Assembly: GCA_023389195.1 (NCBI GenBank)
Contig: JAEWET010000016.1
Location: forward strand, 124,001 to 188,000
Reading direction: 5' to 3'
Length of the DNA: 64,000 nucleotides
DNA from: Aliihoeflea sp023389195
GTDB lineage: Bacteria; Pseudomonadota; Alphaproteobacteria; Rhizobiales; Rhizobiaceae
Part shown: positions 34,872 to 44,764 of the stretch, one piece after another
Layout: each line of letters starts with the position of its first letter
How positions within the stretch are numbered: the stretch's first letter is position 1
Notes under the pieces: generated by a model
Database searches by the model: none
What the model was told of the DNA's origin: nothing
The model's input: the letters and a program-made list of their open reading frames with translations, nothing else
Program-made: the position numbers and the translations under genes

Positions 34872-36570
34872 AGATCGCGACGCGCACTTCGATCATCGCC
34901 TGCCGCTTTTCCTCCTGCATGACTTTCAAGGCGCGCTGGAGCGCGGCAGGGAGGTCCGCACCGTGGTCGACGCGCTCGACATGGGCGCGGTTGGCTGCGG
35001 CGAGCATGGTGTAGTCGGGCGCAGGTTCCAGCGACGTCAGCGGCATCCGGTTGGCCTTGGCGGCCGCGCCTTGCGGGTAGGCGTTGACGACCGAGCGGCG
35101 CACCGCGTTCCACATGCCGTTGTTCTTGACGATGGTCAAAAGCGGCAGGTCGAGCGCCTCGGCGATCTGGTGGCAGGCGGTGGGATTGGCGAACATGTAG
35201 GAGCCGTCGCCGACGCAGGCGACGACGAGGCGGTCGCGGTCGGCAAGCTGCGCGCCGAGCGCGGCGGGAAGCGCCCAGCCGAGGCCGCCCGAATGCGGGT
35301 TGCAGAAGACGCGGTTCGGGCCCTTCGCGTCGATGGCGCCGGGCACGATGCCGAGTTCGGAAAAGACGACGCCGTCGTCGCCGAGAATGTCGGAGACGCA
35401 TTTCGACAGCCATTCGGCGCCCATCGGCGACGCCTTTCCGGCTTCGATGGCATCGGCCATGGCGCGGCGGCGGTCCGACGAACGGGCCGCGATCGCGTCG
35501 CGGCGAGCGCCGATTTCGAGTTGGCGACTGGCGAGTGCCGCATGCAGCGCTTCGAGCCCGGCGGCGGGATCGGATGTGATGGCGAGATCGGCCTGGTAGC
35601 CGCGGATCGGCATGCGCTCGAACTGCGGATCGGCGCCCATCTGGACGATCTTCACGTTGGCATCGGGCCGGTGGACGGCCTCGATCCACGGCACGCCGCT
35701 GTCGACGACGAGGACGAAGTCTGCGCCTTCGAGTGCCGCCTTCGGGTCGTTGCCGAGAAACATCGGATCGGCGCTCGCCATGACGTTGCGGATCGCGAAG
35801 GGTTCGCAGACGCCGACCGCGAAATCGGCGGCGAGGCGGGCGAGTGCTTTACCGACGCGGCCTTCCGTGTCGCCGCGCTGGCACAGCACGACCGGGTGCT
35901 TCGCCGCCGCAAGCCAGTCGGCGGCTTGTGCGATCGCGTCCGGGTCGGGGAAGGCGCGGGTGGAGACGGCCTGCACCGAGATCGCGCGGCCGACGGTTTC
36001 TGGAACGCGCTCGGTCAAAGGTTCGCGCGGCAGGCTGACATAGACCGGCCCGCAGGGTTCGGACCGCGCCAGCACGGCGGCGCGCTGGGCGAGGATCTCG
36101 CCCTGCTCGGGATAGCGCATCTCGTAATGGAACTTGACGCTGTCGCTGACAAGCGAGGACTGGTCGTACATCTCCTGCCCGTACTGGATCGGCGTCATCC
36201 GCGCGCCCTTGCGGCCGCGCTCGGTGATCGGCGTGCGGCCGGACAGGACCATGACGGGGATGTTGTCGCTTGCCGCGTTGATGACGCCCATGACCGAATT
36301 GGCAAGGCCGACATTGACATGGACCATCGTCGCCTGCATGCGGCCGGTGACGAGATAATGGCCATGCGCCATGCCGACGCTCGCGGTCTCGTGCGGCACG
36401 GTGACGGGGACGGGAACGGATTGCGGGTCGAGGGTCGCGAAAGCCTCGATGATCGGCGGAAAATCGGTGCCGGCATTGGCGAACAGATAGTCGATGCCGC
36501 TCGCCTTCAATCCGAGCAGAAGGCTTTCGGCCCCCGTTTGCGCTGCAACGCCGCGTTCCTGACCGTCCAT
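34858..36570 (-). CDS. Thiamine diphosphate-dependent enzyme, acetolactate synthase/benzoylformate decarboxylase-like
   Basis: The 570-residue enzyme has the three ThDP-superfamily domains: N-terminal Pyr domain with catalytic-type Glu61 (VTVPHETAS), a central domain (about 200-330), and the C-terminal PP domain with the cofactor motif GDGSYMFANP, ending KNNGMWNAVRR. It would decarboxylate or condense a 2-oxo acid. Which reaction is open: the central domain does not decide FAD or CoA use. The ATG at 36570 has GGAG upstream and gives the family's N-terminus; a longer frame to 36834 is judged non-coding. It is divergent from the TAXI TRAP gene and may belong with it or with the flavoprotein module. 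Confidence 0.85.
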   Translation of the reverse strand: MDGQERGVAAQTGAESLLLGLKASGIDYLFANAGTDFPPIIEAFATLDPQSVPVPVTVPHETASVGMAHGHYLVTGRMQATMVHVNVGLANSVMGVINAASDNIPVMVLSGRTPITERGRKGARMTPIQYGQEMYDQSSLVSDSVKFHYEMRYPEQGEILAQRAAVLARSEPCGPVYVSLPREPLTERVPETVGRAISVQAVSTRAFPDPDAIAQAADWLAAAKHPVVLCQRGDTEGRVGKALARLAADFAVGVCEPFAIRNVMASADPMFLGNDPKAALEGADFVLVVDSGVPWIEAVHRPDANVKIVQMGADPQFERMPIRGYQADLAITSDPAAGLEALHAALASRQLEIGARRDAIAARSSDRRRAMADAIEAGKASPMGAEWLSKCVSDILGDDGVVFSELGIVPGAIDAKGPNRVFCNPHSGGLGWALPAALGAQLADRDRLVVACVGDGSYMFANPTACHQIAEALDLPLLTIVKNNGMWNAVRRSVVNAYPQGAAAKANRMPLTSLEPAPDYTMLAAANRAHVERVDHGADLPAALQRALKVMQEEKRQAMIEVRVAISDRY

Positions 36571-36682
36571 CGTCTCCACCCTTTCGTCGCTTCGCAAACT
36601 CGCAGGGGACGGAGCGGCAACGACGAAACACACCGGTCCCGTCATTGCCGCAGCCTGTCTTGCCCCAAGGGTAAAAATGGCC

Positions 36683-36712
36683 TTGTCATCGGCACAAACG
36701 CAAGTGCATAAT
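36683..36712 (+). promoter_or_regulatory. Sigma70-like promoter for the TAXI TRAP operon
   Basis: TTGTCA (36683-36688) and CATAAT (36707-36712) are separated by 18 bases, a good match to the housekeeping promoter pattern. They lie 76 bases upstream of the TAXI binding-protein start, and an inverted repeat begins four bases after the -10. Confidence 0.55.
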
Positions 36713-36715
36713 CGC

Positions 36716-36742
36716 ACAAAATCTCTCTTTATGGGATTTTGT
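36716..36742. promoter_or_regulatory. Candidate operator, ACAAAATC-N11-GATTTTGT
   Basis: An 8-bp perfect inverted repeat with an 11-base spacer covers the expected transcription start of the TAXI operon. That position suits repression. The IclR-type regulator encoded at 39764 within this operon is the prime candidate for binding. Confidence 0.55.
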
Positions 36743-36787
36743 ATCGTCTTGAGGTGGCGGTACGGAGGTAGAAACCGGAGGAAACCG

Positions 36788-37744
36788 ATGAAATACGTTC
36801 TCGCCTCGGCCGTCATTGCGGCCGCTCTCGTCACCGGCGGTCAGGCCTCGGCGCAGGCCGTCGGCATCGCGACGTCGAACCCAGGCTCGATCTTCCACAA
36901 TATCGGCACGGCCGTCGCCAATGCCGCCAACCAGGCCGGCATCAACGCGACGATCCAGCCGGCGACGAGCCCGAACCAGTACATTCCCTTCGTCGCCTCG
37001 GGCGGCATCGAGTTCGGCGCCGCCAACCTTCAGGAAGTGAACTACGCGCTCGAGGGCAAGGAGTGGTTCACCGGCTCCGTCAATCCGGACCTGCGCATCG
37101 TCGGCCACGTCATGCCGCTGGTCGAGGCGATCTTCGTGCGCGCCGATAGCGACATTCGCTCGATCGAGGATCTGCGCGGCCAGCCGATGGTCGATGGCTA
37201 CACGGCGCAGAACACCATCCTGCCGCAGCTCGACGCGATGTATGCGACGGCGGGCATGACGCGCGCCGACATGCAGCCGGTGCAGGTGCCGAGCGTGGTC
37301 GGCGGCGCGGATGCGTTCATCGCCGGCGACGCGGTCGGCTTCATCTTCGCTCATGGCGCCGGCAAGGTGCGCGAGGCGGATGCGGCCGTTGGCGGCCTGC
37401 GCGCACTGCCGATCGAGGAGACCGAGGAAAACCTCGCGACCATCCGCGAGCACTGGCCGGTCGGCTTCTTCGCAACGATGGAGCCGGGCCCGAACGCGCC
37501 GGGCGTCGAGGAGACCTCGACCTACTTCGCCTATCCGCAGGTGATCTTCACCCATGCCGGCGTCGACGAGGAAACGGTCTACCAGATGACCAAGGCGATC
37601 TACGAGAGCAAGGAGGCGATGGCGCAGACCTTCCCGCCCTTCAACGCCTTCGATCCTGCCGACATGGCGAGCGACATCGGCGTGTCGGAGTTCCATCCGG
37701 GCGCGATCCGCTTCTACAAGGAAGCCGGAATCTGGCAGGAATAG
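36788..37744 (+). CDS. TAXI-family TRAP transporter solute-binding protein
   Basis: The 318-residue protein has a signal peptide ending QASAQA (about 23) and the TAXI-type start of the mature domain (GIATSNPGSIFHNIGTAVAN). Further family stretches are GGIEFGAANLQEVNYALEG near 80 and the helical end GAIRFYKEAGIW. TAXI proteins bind glutamate-like or other carboxylates and work with a fused TRAP permease, which is the next gene. GGAGGA precedes the ATG. Although related in sequence to NMT1-type binders, the permease partner settles the TRAP assignment. Confidence 0.88.
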   Translation: MKYVLASAVIAAALVTGGQASAQAVGIATSNPGSIFHNIGTAVANAANQAGINATIQPATSPNQYIPFVASGGIEFGAANLQEVNYALEGKEWFTGSVNPDLRIVGHVMPLVEAIFVRADSDIRSIEDLRGQPMVDGYTAQNTILPQLDAMYATAGMTRADMQPVQVPSVVGGADAFIAGDAVGFIFAHGAGKVREADAAVGGLRALPIEETEENLATIREHWPVGFFATMEPGPNAPGVEETSTYFAYPQVIFTHAGVDEETVYQMTKAIYESKEAMAQTFPPFNAFDPADMASDIGVSEFHPGAIRFYKEAGIWQE

Positions 37745-37752
37745 TCCCGATC

Positions 37753-37777
37753 GGCCGGGCGCCACGCGCGCCCGGCC
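37753..37777 (+). promoter_or_regulatory. GC-rich hairpin after TAXI binding-protein gene
   Basis: A perfect 10-bp stem (GGCCGGGCGC / GCGCCCGGCC) with a five-base loop starts eight bases after the stop codon and ends 49 bases before the permease start. No T-tract follows. The layout equals that after the other binding-protein genes in this window. Confidence 0.6.
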
Positions 37778-37826
37778 CAGCCTGCCTCGGCGACGAGCGC
37801 CCGATCCACCGATTTGAGTGTGCGTG

Positions 37827-39763
<1,937 letters not shown>

Positions 39764-39767
<4 letters not shown>

Positions 39768-40552
39768 CGAAAGCGGCAGGCAACAGTCTCGAAAAGGTCC
39801 TGGCGGTCCTCGAAGTCTTCAGCGAGGACCGTCTGGAATGGACGCCCGAGGAACTGATGGAGGAACTGGGCTACAGCCGGCCCACCCTCTATCGGTATCT
39901 GAAGACGCTGAAGGAGGCGGGGCTTCTGACCTCCATGCCGAACACCGGCTTCACACTCGGCCCGAAAGTGGTCGAGATGGACTATCTGATGCGAAAGTCC
40001 GACCGGCTGATCATCAACGGCTCGGCGCATCTCAGGAATCTCACATCGAAATACAGTTGCACGGCGCTTCTGGTGCGCTGGTACGGCAACCGGCTGCTCT
40101 GCGTCGATTCCGATACGTCGACCAGGAACCCGCTTTCCTCCTATCCGCGCGGGCGGCCGATGCCGCTCGGGCGCGGGGCGATCGCCCGCTCGATCATGGC
40201 CTTCCTGCCACGCCGGCACCTCGTGCCGCTCGTCGAGCGCACCATGGAAGACCTGCGCGCCGTCGGGCTCGGCAACAGCGTCGAGGACGTGATGGAGCAA
40301 CTGAAGAAGGTGCGCAAGGCGGGTGTCAGCGTCGCCTATGGGGAGGTGACGCCGGGTGTCGTCGGCATCGCGGCGCCGGTTTTCGATGCAGGACGCAGTC
40401 CCGTCGCAAGCGTTTGCGTCACCATCGCCGGCAACCTCGTCGATGGCGCGGCGATCGAGCGCATCGCTGCCGACGTGAAGGCAACGGCGCGGATCGTGTC
40501 GGAGTCGCTGTTGCGAGGGCGGGCTGAAAGTGACGAGAACAAATCTCATTGA
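39764..40552 (+). CDS. IclR family transcriptional regulator
   Basis: The 262-residue regulator has an N-terminal winged helix (WTPEELMEELGYSRPTLYRYLKTLKEAG) and an IclR effector domain that includes YPRGRPMPLGRGAIARSIMAF and a C-terminal VTPGVVGIAAPVFD strand. The likely start is a TTG at 39764 that overlaps the permease stop (TTGA), with AGGCGG shortly before. Its placement between the TAXI transporter and the catabolic genes suggests that it controls both through the palindromes at 36716 and possibly 40541. Confidence 0.85.
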
Positions 40553-40561
40553 GTGAGATTT
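40541..40561. promoter_or_regulatory. 21-bp palindrome AAATCTCA-N5-TGAGATTT
   Basis: Perfect 8-bp arms with a five-base centre overlap the stop codon of the IclR gene, 58 bases before the amidohydrolase start. A TTGACT lies just downstream. It may be an operator for the catabolic genes, or a hairpin attenuating read-through; AT-rich arms make the operator reading more likely. Confidence 0.5.
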
Positions 40562-40619
40562 ATTGTTGACTTGATGGGCGCCGCAAAGGCATCCTTCGGC
40601 CATTGCCGAGGGAGGTCCC

Positions 40620-41639
40620 ATGAAGAAGATCGACATTTTCAACCACATCTGGCCGAAGCCGTTTTTCGATGCGCTGATCGCGCATATCGGCGAGATGACC
40701 GACATCACCATGCGCTCCGGCGCAGTGCCGATGATGACGGATCTCGACCGCCGCTTCGAGGTCATGGACAAATTCGGCGAGGACTACCAGCAGGTGCTCT
40801 CGCTCGCCTCGCCGCCGCTGGAAAAGCTGGCCGGGCCTGAAAAGGCGCTCGAACTGTCGAAGATCGGTTCAGAATCGATGGCCGAGCTCTGCCAAAAGTA
40901 TCCCGAGCGCTTTCCGGCTTTCGTCGGCACCGCGCCAATGAACAATCCCGATGCGCTGGTCGAAGAATGCCGTCGCGCGGTCGAAGATCTGGGCGCCGCG
41001 GGCATGCAGATTTTCACCAACATCGCGGGCAACCCCGTCGACCTGCCGGAATACGAGCCGTTCTTCGACTATATGGCGAAGGCCGGCAAGCCGGTCTGGC
41101 TGCACCCGGCGCGCGGCGAGAATTTCGCCGACTACAAGAACGAGAGCCGGTCCGAATACGAGATCTGGTGGACCTTCGGCTGGCCCTATGAGACGTCCGC
41201 CGCGATGGCGCGCATGGTCTTCTCGCGCTTCTTCGACAAGTTCGAGGGACTGAAGGTGCTGACGCACCATGCCGGCGGCATGATCCCGTTCTTCGAGGGC
41301 CGCGTCGGGCCCGGCTGGGACCAGATGGGCAAGCGCACGACGGATCGTGACCTGGCTGAAGTGCGCAAGGCGCTGAAGCGCCCGCATCTCGACTATTTCA
41401 AGGAATTCTACGCCGATACCGCCTCGTTCGGATCGTCGAAGGCGATCGAGCACGCGATCGAGTTCTTCGGCGAGGATCGCGTCATGTTCGCCTCAGATGC
41501 GCCCTTCGATCCCGAAGGCGGTCCGATGTATATCCGCGAGACGATCCGCATCCTGGACGAACTCGACATCTCCGACGAACTGCGCGCCAAGCTCTATGAG
41601 GGCAATGCGCGCAAGTTCCTCGGGCTGGATGCGGCATGA
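40620..41639 (+). CDS. Amidohydrolase family protein, ACMSD/resorcylate-decarboxylase-like
   Basis: The 339-residue protein belongs to the PF04909 branch, which contains nonoxidative decarboxylases (ACMSD, gamma-resorcylate decarboxylase) and some hydrolases. The C-terminal metal and catalytic motifs are intact: WLHPARG, LTHHAGG and FASDAPFDPEGG. The N-terminal His-x-His is changed to Phe7-Asn8-His9 (DIFNHIWP), losing the first metal ligand. It is likely to act on an aromatic or unsaturated acid in module B. It overlaps the aldehyde dehydrogenase gene by four bases. GGGAGG precedes the ATG. Confidence 0.85.
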   Translation: MKKIDIFNHIWPKPFFDALIAHIGEMTDITMRSGAVPMMTDLDRRFEVMDKFGEDYQQVLSLASPPLEKLAGPEKALELSKIGSESMAELCQKYPERFPAFVGTAPMNNPDALVEECRRAVEDLGAAGMQIFTNIAGNPVDLPEYEPFFDYMAKAGKPVWLHPARGENFADYKNESRSEYEIWWTFGWPYETSAAMARMVFSRFFDKFEGLKVLTHHAGGMIPFFEGRVGPGWDQMGKRTTDRDLAEVRKALKRPHLDYFKEFYADTASFGSSKAIEHAIEFFGEDRVMFASDAPFDPEGGPMYIRETIRILDELDISDELRAKLYEGNARKFLGLDAA

Positions 41640-43075
41640 CGACCGCGCTCAACTATATCGGCGGGGAATGGGTCAAGGGCGCGGGCGCGCGTGACAGCGT
41701 GAACCCCGCCGACGGAAGCGTGCTCGGCTCTTACGAGCCGGGCACCAAGGCGCTCGCCGACCAGGCGGCGGCGCTTGCCCGCGAGACCTTCGAGACGACC
41801 GGCTGGGCCTCGTCGCCGCGCTTGCGCGCGGCGGTGCTGTTCGAATTCGCCGACCGGCTGGAAGCGGCGAAGGACGAGATCGCCGATCTCGTCGTCGCCG
41901 AGAATGGCAAGCTGAGGCGCGAAGCGCTGGGCGAGACGATGGGTGCGATCTCGGAGATCCGCTACTATGCGGGGCTGGCGCGCACCGTGCTCGGCCGCAC
42001 GCTGGAGACCATGCCCGGCAATTTCTCGATGATGAACCGCGAGGCGGCAGGCGTCGCCGCGATCATCGTCCCGTGGAACGCGCCGGTGACGCTGCTCGCG
42101 CGTTCGCTGGCCCCGGCGCTCGCCGCCGGCTGCACGACCGTCATCAAGCCCGCACCGCAGACGCCGCTGATCCATGCGCGGATCATGCGCTGCCTTGCCG
42201 ACTGCCCGTCGCTGCCGAAGGGGGTCGTCAATTCGGTCAACGAGCAGGGCTCGGAAGTGGGCGAGGCACTGGTCGCCTCGAACGACATCGACGTCATCTC
42301 CTTCACTGGCTCGAGCGCCACCGGCAAGCGGATCATGGCGGGTGCCGCGCCGACGCTGAAGCGTCTGTCGCTCGAACTCGGCGGCAAGGCGCCGGCGACG
42401 GTGTTCGCCGACGCCGATCTCGACCAGGCGGTGCGCGAACTGACCGGCGGCTCGCTGGTGATGGCGGGACAGATCTGCGTCGCGGCGGCCAGGTTCCTGG
42501 TCGAAAAATCGATCGAGAAGGATTTCACCGACCGGATCAAGGCGGCGTTCTCGGCCGTCAAGGTCGGCCCGGGCGGTGATGCGCAAAGCCAGATGGGTTC
42601 GCTGATCGACATCGGCAATCGCGACCGCGTCTCGCGGCTGATCGAACAGGCCGGCGACGTGGGCGAGATGGTGCTGAAGGGCGGCGTGCCGAATGGGCCG
42701 CTGGCGCAGGGCGCGTTCCTGACGCCGACGCTTTTCAAGATCGACGATGTCGCCTCGCCGCTGGTGCAGGAAGAGCTCTTCGGTCCGATCGTCTCCATCG
42801 AAACCTTCGAGACGGAAGCCGAGGCGGTGAAGAAGGCGAATGCGACCGAATACGGGCTCGCGGCGAGCGTCTTTACGCGTGACCTGAACCGGGCGATGCG
42901 CATGTCGCGCGCCGTTCGCGCCGGCACGGTCTGGCTCAACTGCCATGGGCGGCTGTTCGCCGAGGGCGAGACGGGCGGCTATCGCCAATCCGGTCTCGGG
43001 CGGCTCCACGGCGTCGAGGGGCTGAACGACTTCCTCGAAACCAAGCATGTCTATCTCGAGGCCGGCGCGATCTGA
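41636..43075 (+). CDS. NAD(P)-dependent aldehyde dehydrogenase
   Basis: The 479-residue enzyme has all catalytic features of the ALDH superfamily: VPWNAPV, the glycine motif FTGSSATGKRIM, catalytic Glu in LELGGKAP, Cys in GQICVAAAR and the EELFGPIVS segment. It would oxidise an aldehyde released in the pathway of module B to the carboxylic acid. The start overlaps the amidohydrolase stop (ATGA). The common GQxC is GQIC here, which is normal for benzaldehyde- or lactaldehyde-type groups; the exact substrate cannot be given. Confidence 0.93.
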   Translation: MTTALNYIGGEWVKGAGARDSVNPADGSVLGSYEPGTKALADQAAALARETFETTGWASSPRLRAAVLFEFADRLEAAKDEIADLVVAENGKLRREALGETMGAISEIRYYAGLARTVLGRTLETMPGNFSMMNREAAGVAAIIVPWNAPVTLLARSLAPALAAGCTTVIKPAPQTPLIHARIMRCLADCPSLPKGVVNSVNEQGSEVGEALVASNDIDVISFTGSSATGKRIMAGAAPTLKRLSLELGGKAPATVFADADLDQAVRELTGGSLVMAGQICVAAARFLVEKSIEKDFTDRIKAAFSAVKVGPGGDAQSQMGSLIDIGNRDRVSRLIEQAGDVGEMVLKGGVPNGPLAQGAFLTPTLFKIDDVASPLVQEELFGPIVSIETFETEAEAVKKANATEYGLAASVFTRDLNRAMRMSRAVRAGTVWLNCHGRLFAEGETGGYRQSGLGRLHGVEGLNDFLETKHVYLEAGAI

Positions 43076-43106
43076 TCGCGCCGACCCCGATGCAATCGAT
43101 GAACGG

Positions 43107-44693
43107 ATGACGATGACGGGCGAAATGGAACGGCAGGCGGATGTTGTGATCGTCGGCGGCGGACCCGTCGGCACGGGGCTGGCGATCGAGCTTGGCCAGC
43201 GCGGCATCCGCACGCTCGTCGTCGAGCGCTATCCGACGCCGCAGCGCGTGCCCAAGGGCCAGAACCTGACCCAGCGCACCATGGAGCATTTCCACTTCTG
43301 GGGCGCGGAAAAGGAGCTGCGCGCCGCGCGCACTGTGCCGAAGGAATACGGCATCGGCGGGCTGACCACCTATGGCACGCTGCTCGGCGACTACCATTAT
43401 GACTGGCTGCAGCGCGAACTCGTGCGGCCCTACTATTTCACCGACAACGAGCGCCTGCCGCAATATGCGACCGAGGACGTGCTGCGCGCGCGGGCGGCGG
43501 AAATCGACTGCATCGAGACGCTCTACGGCTATTCGGGCGAGGCGATCGAACAGGATGCTGACGGCGTGACGGTGACCGCCGTGCCGCGCGAGGGCGGCGA
43601 GCCGGTGAAGGTTCGCGCGCGCTATCTCGTCGGCTGCGACGGCAGCAAATCGGCCGTGCGCGACATGGCGGGCATCACGCAGACGCGCTCCGACCATGAC
43701 AAGCTGATGGTTCTGCTGGTATTCCGCTCGACCGGGCTGCACGAACTCCTGAAGCGCTTTCCCGGCAAGTCGTTCTACAACGTGCTGCACCCTGACCTGA
43801 AGGGCTACTGGCAGTTCTTCGGCCGCGTCGATCTCGGCAACACATGGTTCTTCCACGCGCCGGTGCCGGCCGACACGACGAAGGACAATTTCGACTTTAC
43901 CGCCTACCTCCATAAGGCGGTGGGGGCGGAGTTCGACGTCGAGTTCGAGCATATCGGCTTTTGGGATTTGCGCGTCGCGATCGCCGACAGCTATCGCAAA
44001 GGCAATGTGTTCATCGCCGGCGACGCCGCGCATAGCCACCCGCCCTATGGCGGCTACGGCATCAATACCGGCTTCGAGGATGCGCGAAACCTCGGCTGGA
44101 AGCTCGCCGCGACGCTGCAGGGCTGGGGCGGCCAAAGTCTGCTCGACACCTATGACGCCGAGCGCCGGCCCGTCTTCGCCTCGACGGCGAAGGATTTCAT
44201 CGAAAAGGCGATCGAAAGCGATCGGGCATTCCTGGAAACGCATGACCCGGAAACGGACCGCGCGGCCTTCGAGCGCGAATGGACGGCGCGGGGGTCGGGC
44301 GCGCGCGATGAGGTCAACGCCTTCGAGCCGAACTATCGCGGTTCGCCGATCGTGGCGGGTGCGGGCGGCGCGACGAATGCCATCGGCGGCCACAGCTTCA
44401 CGGCGCGGGCAGGGCATCATCTGGCGCCGCGGCGGCTGTCGACCGGCGAAAACGTCTATGAGCGGCTGGGTACGGGTTTCACGCTTCTGGCGCTCGGCGG
44501 CAATGACGGCGTCGAGCGTTTCCGCATTGCGGCGGACAAGGCCGGCGTGCCGGTGACGATCGTGGAAGATGACGCAACTGGCGAGACGGCCGACTATGGC
44601 GCCCGCTTCGTGCTCGTGCGCCCCGACCAGTTCGTCGCCTTCGCCGGCGACGAGATCGAGCCGGATTTGGTTGGCCGCGCGACTGCACGCTGA
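43107..44693 (+). CDS. FAD-dependent aromatic hydroxylase (class A monooxygenase, MhpA/TfdB-like)
   Basis: The 528-residue protein has the FAD motif VIVGGGPVGTGLA near residue 13, the DG motif YLVGCDGSKSAVRD near 190, and the GD motif FIAGDAAHSHPPYGGYG near 305. The C-terminal thioredoxin-like domain (about 400-528) is typical of phenol-hydroxylase-type enzymes. It would hydroxylate a phenolic or related ring with NAD(P)H and oxygen. ATG at 43107 is used; a second at 43113 is possible. It lies 31 bases after the aldehyde dehydrogenase and ends the plus-strand part of module B. Confidence 0.9.
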   Translation: MTMTGEMERQADVVIVGGGPVGTGLAIELGQRGIRTLVVERYPTPQRVPKGQNLTQRTMEHFHFWGAEKELRAARTVPKEYGIGGLTTYGTLLGDYHYDWLQRELVRPYYFTDNERLPQYATEDVLRARAAEIDCIETLYGYSGEAIEQDADGVTVTAVPREGGEPVKVRARYLVGCDGSKSAVRDMAGITQTRSDHDKLMVLLVFRSTGLHELLKRFPGKSFYNVLHPDLKGYWQFFGRVDLGNTWFFHAPVPADTTKDNFDFTAYLHKAVGAEFDVEFEHIGFWDLRVAIADSYRKGNVFIAGDAAHSHPPYGGYGINTGFEDARNLGWKLAATLQGWGGQSLLDTYDAERRPVFASTAKDFIEKAIESDRAFLETHDPETDRAAFEREWTARGSGARDEVNAFEPNYRGSPIVAGAGGATNAIGGHSFTARAGHHLAPRRLSTGENVYERLGTGFTLLALGGNDGVERFRIAADKAGVPVTIVEDDATGETADYGARFVLVRPDQFVAFAGDEIEPDLVGRATAR

Positions 44694-44764
44694 AGAGCTT
44701 TGGGCCGGCCTCGACCGCCGATTTCGACGCGAGCCATATCAGGATCGGACGGCCGGCCGAAGCG

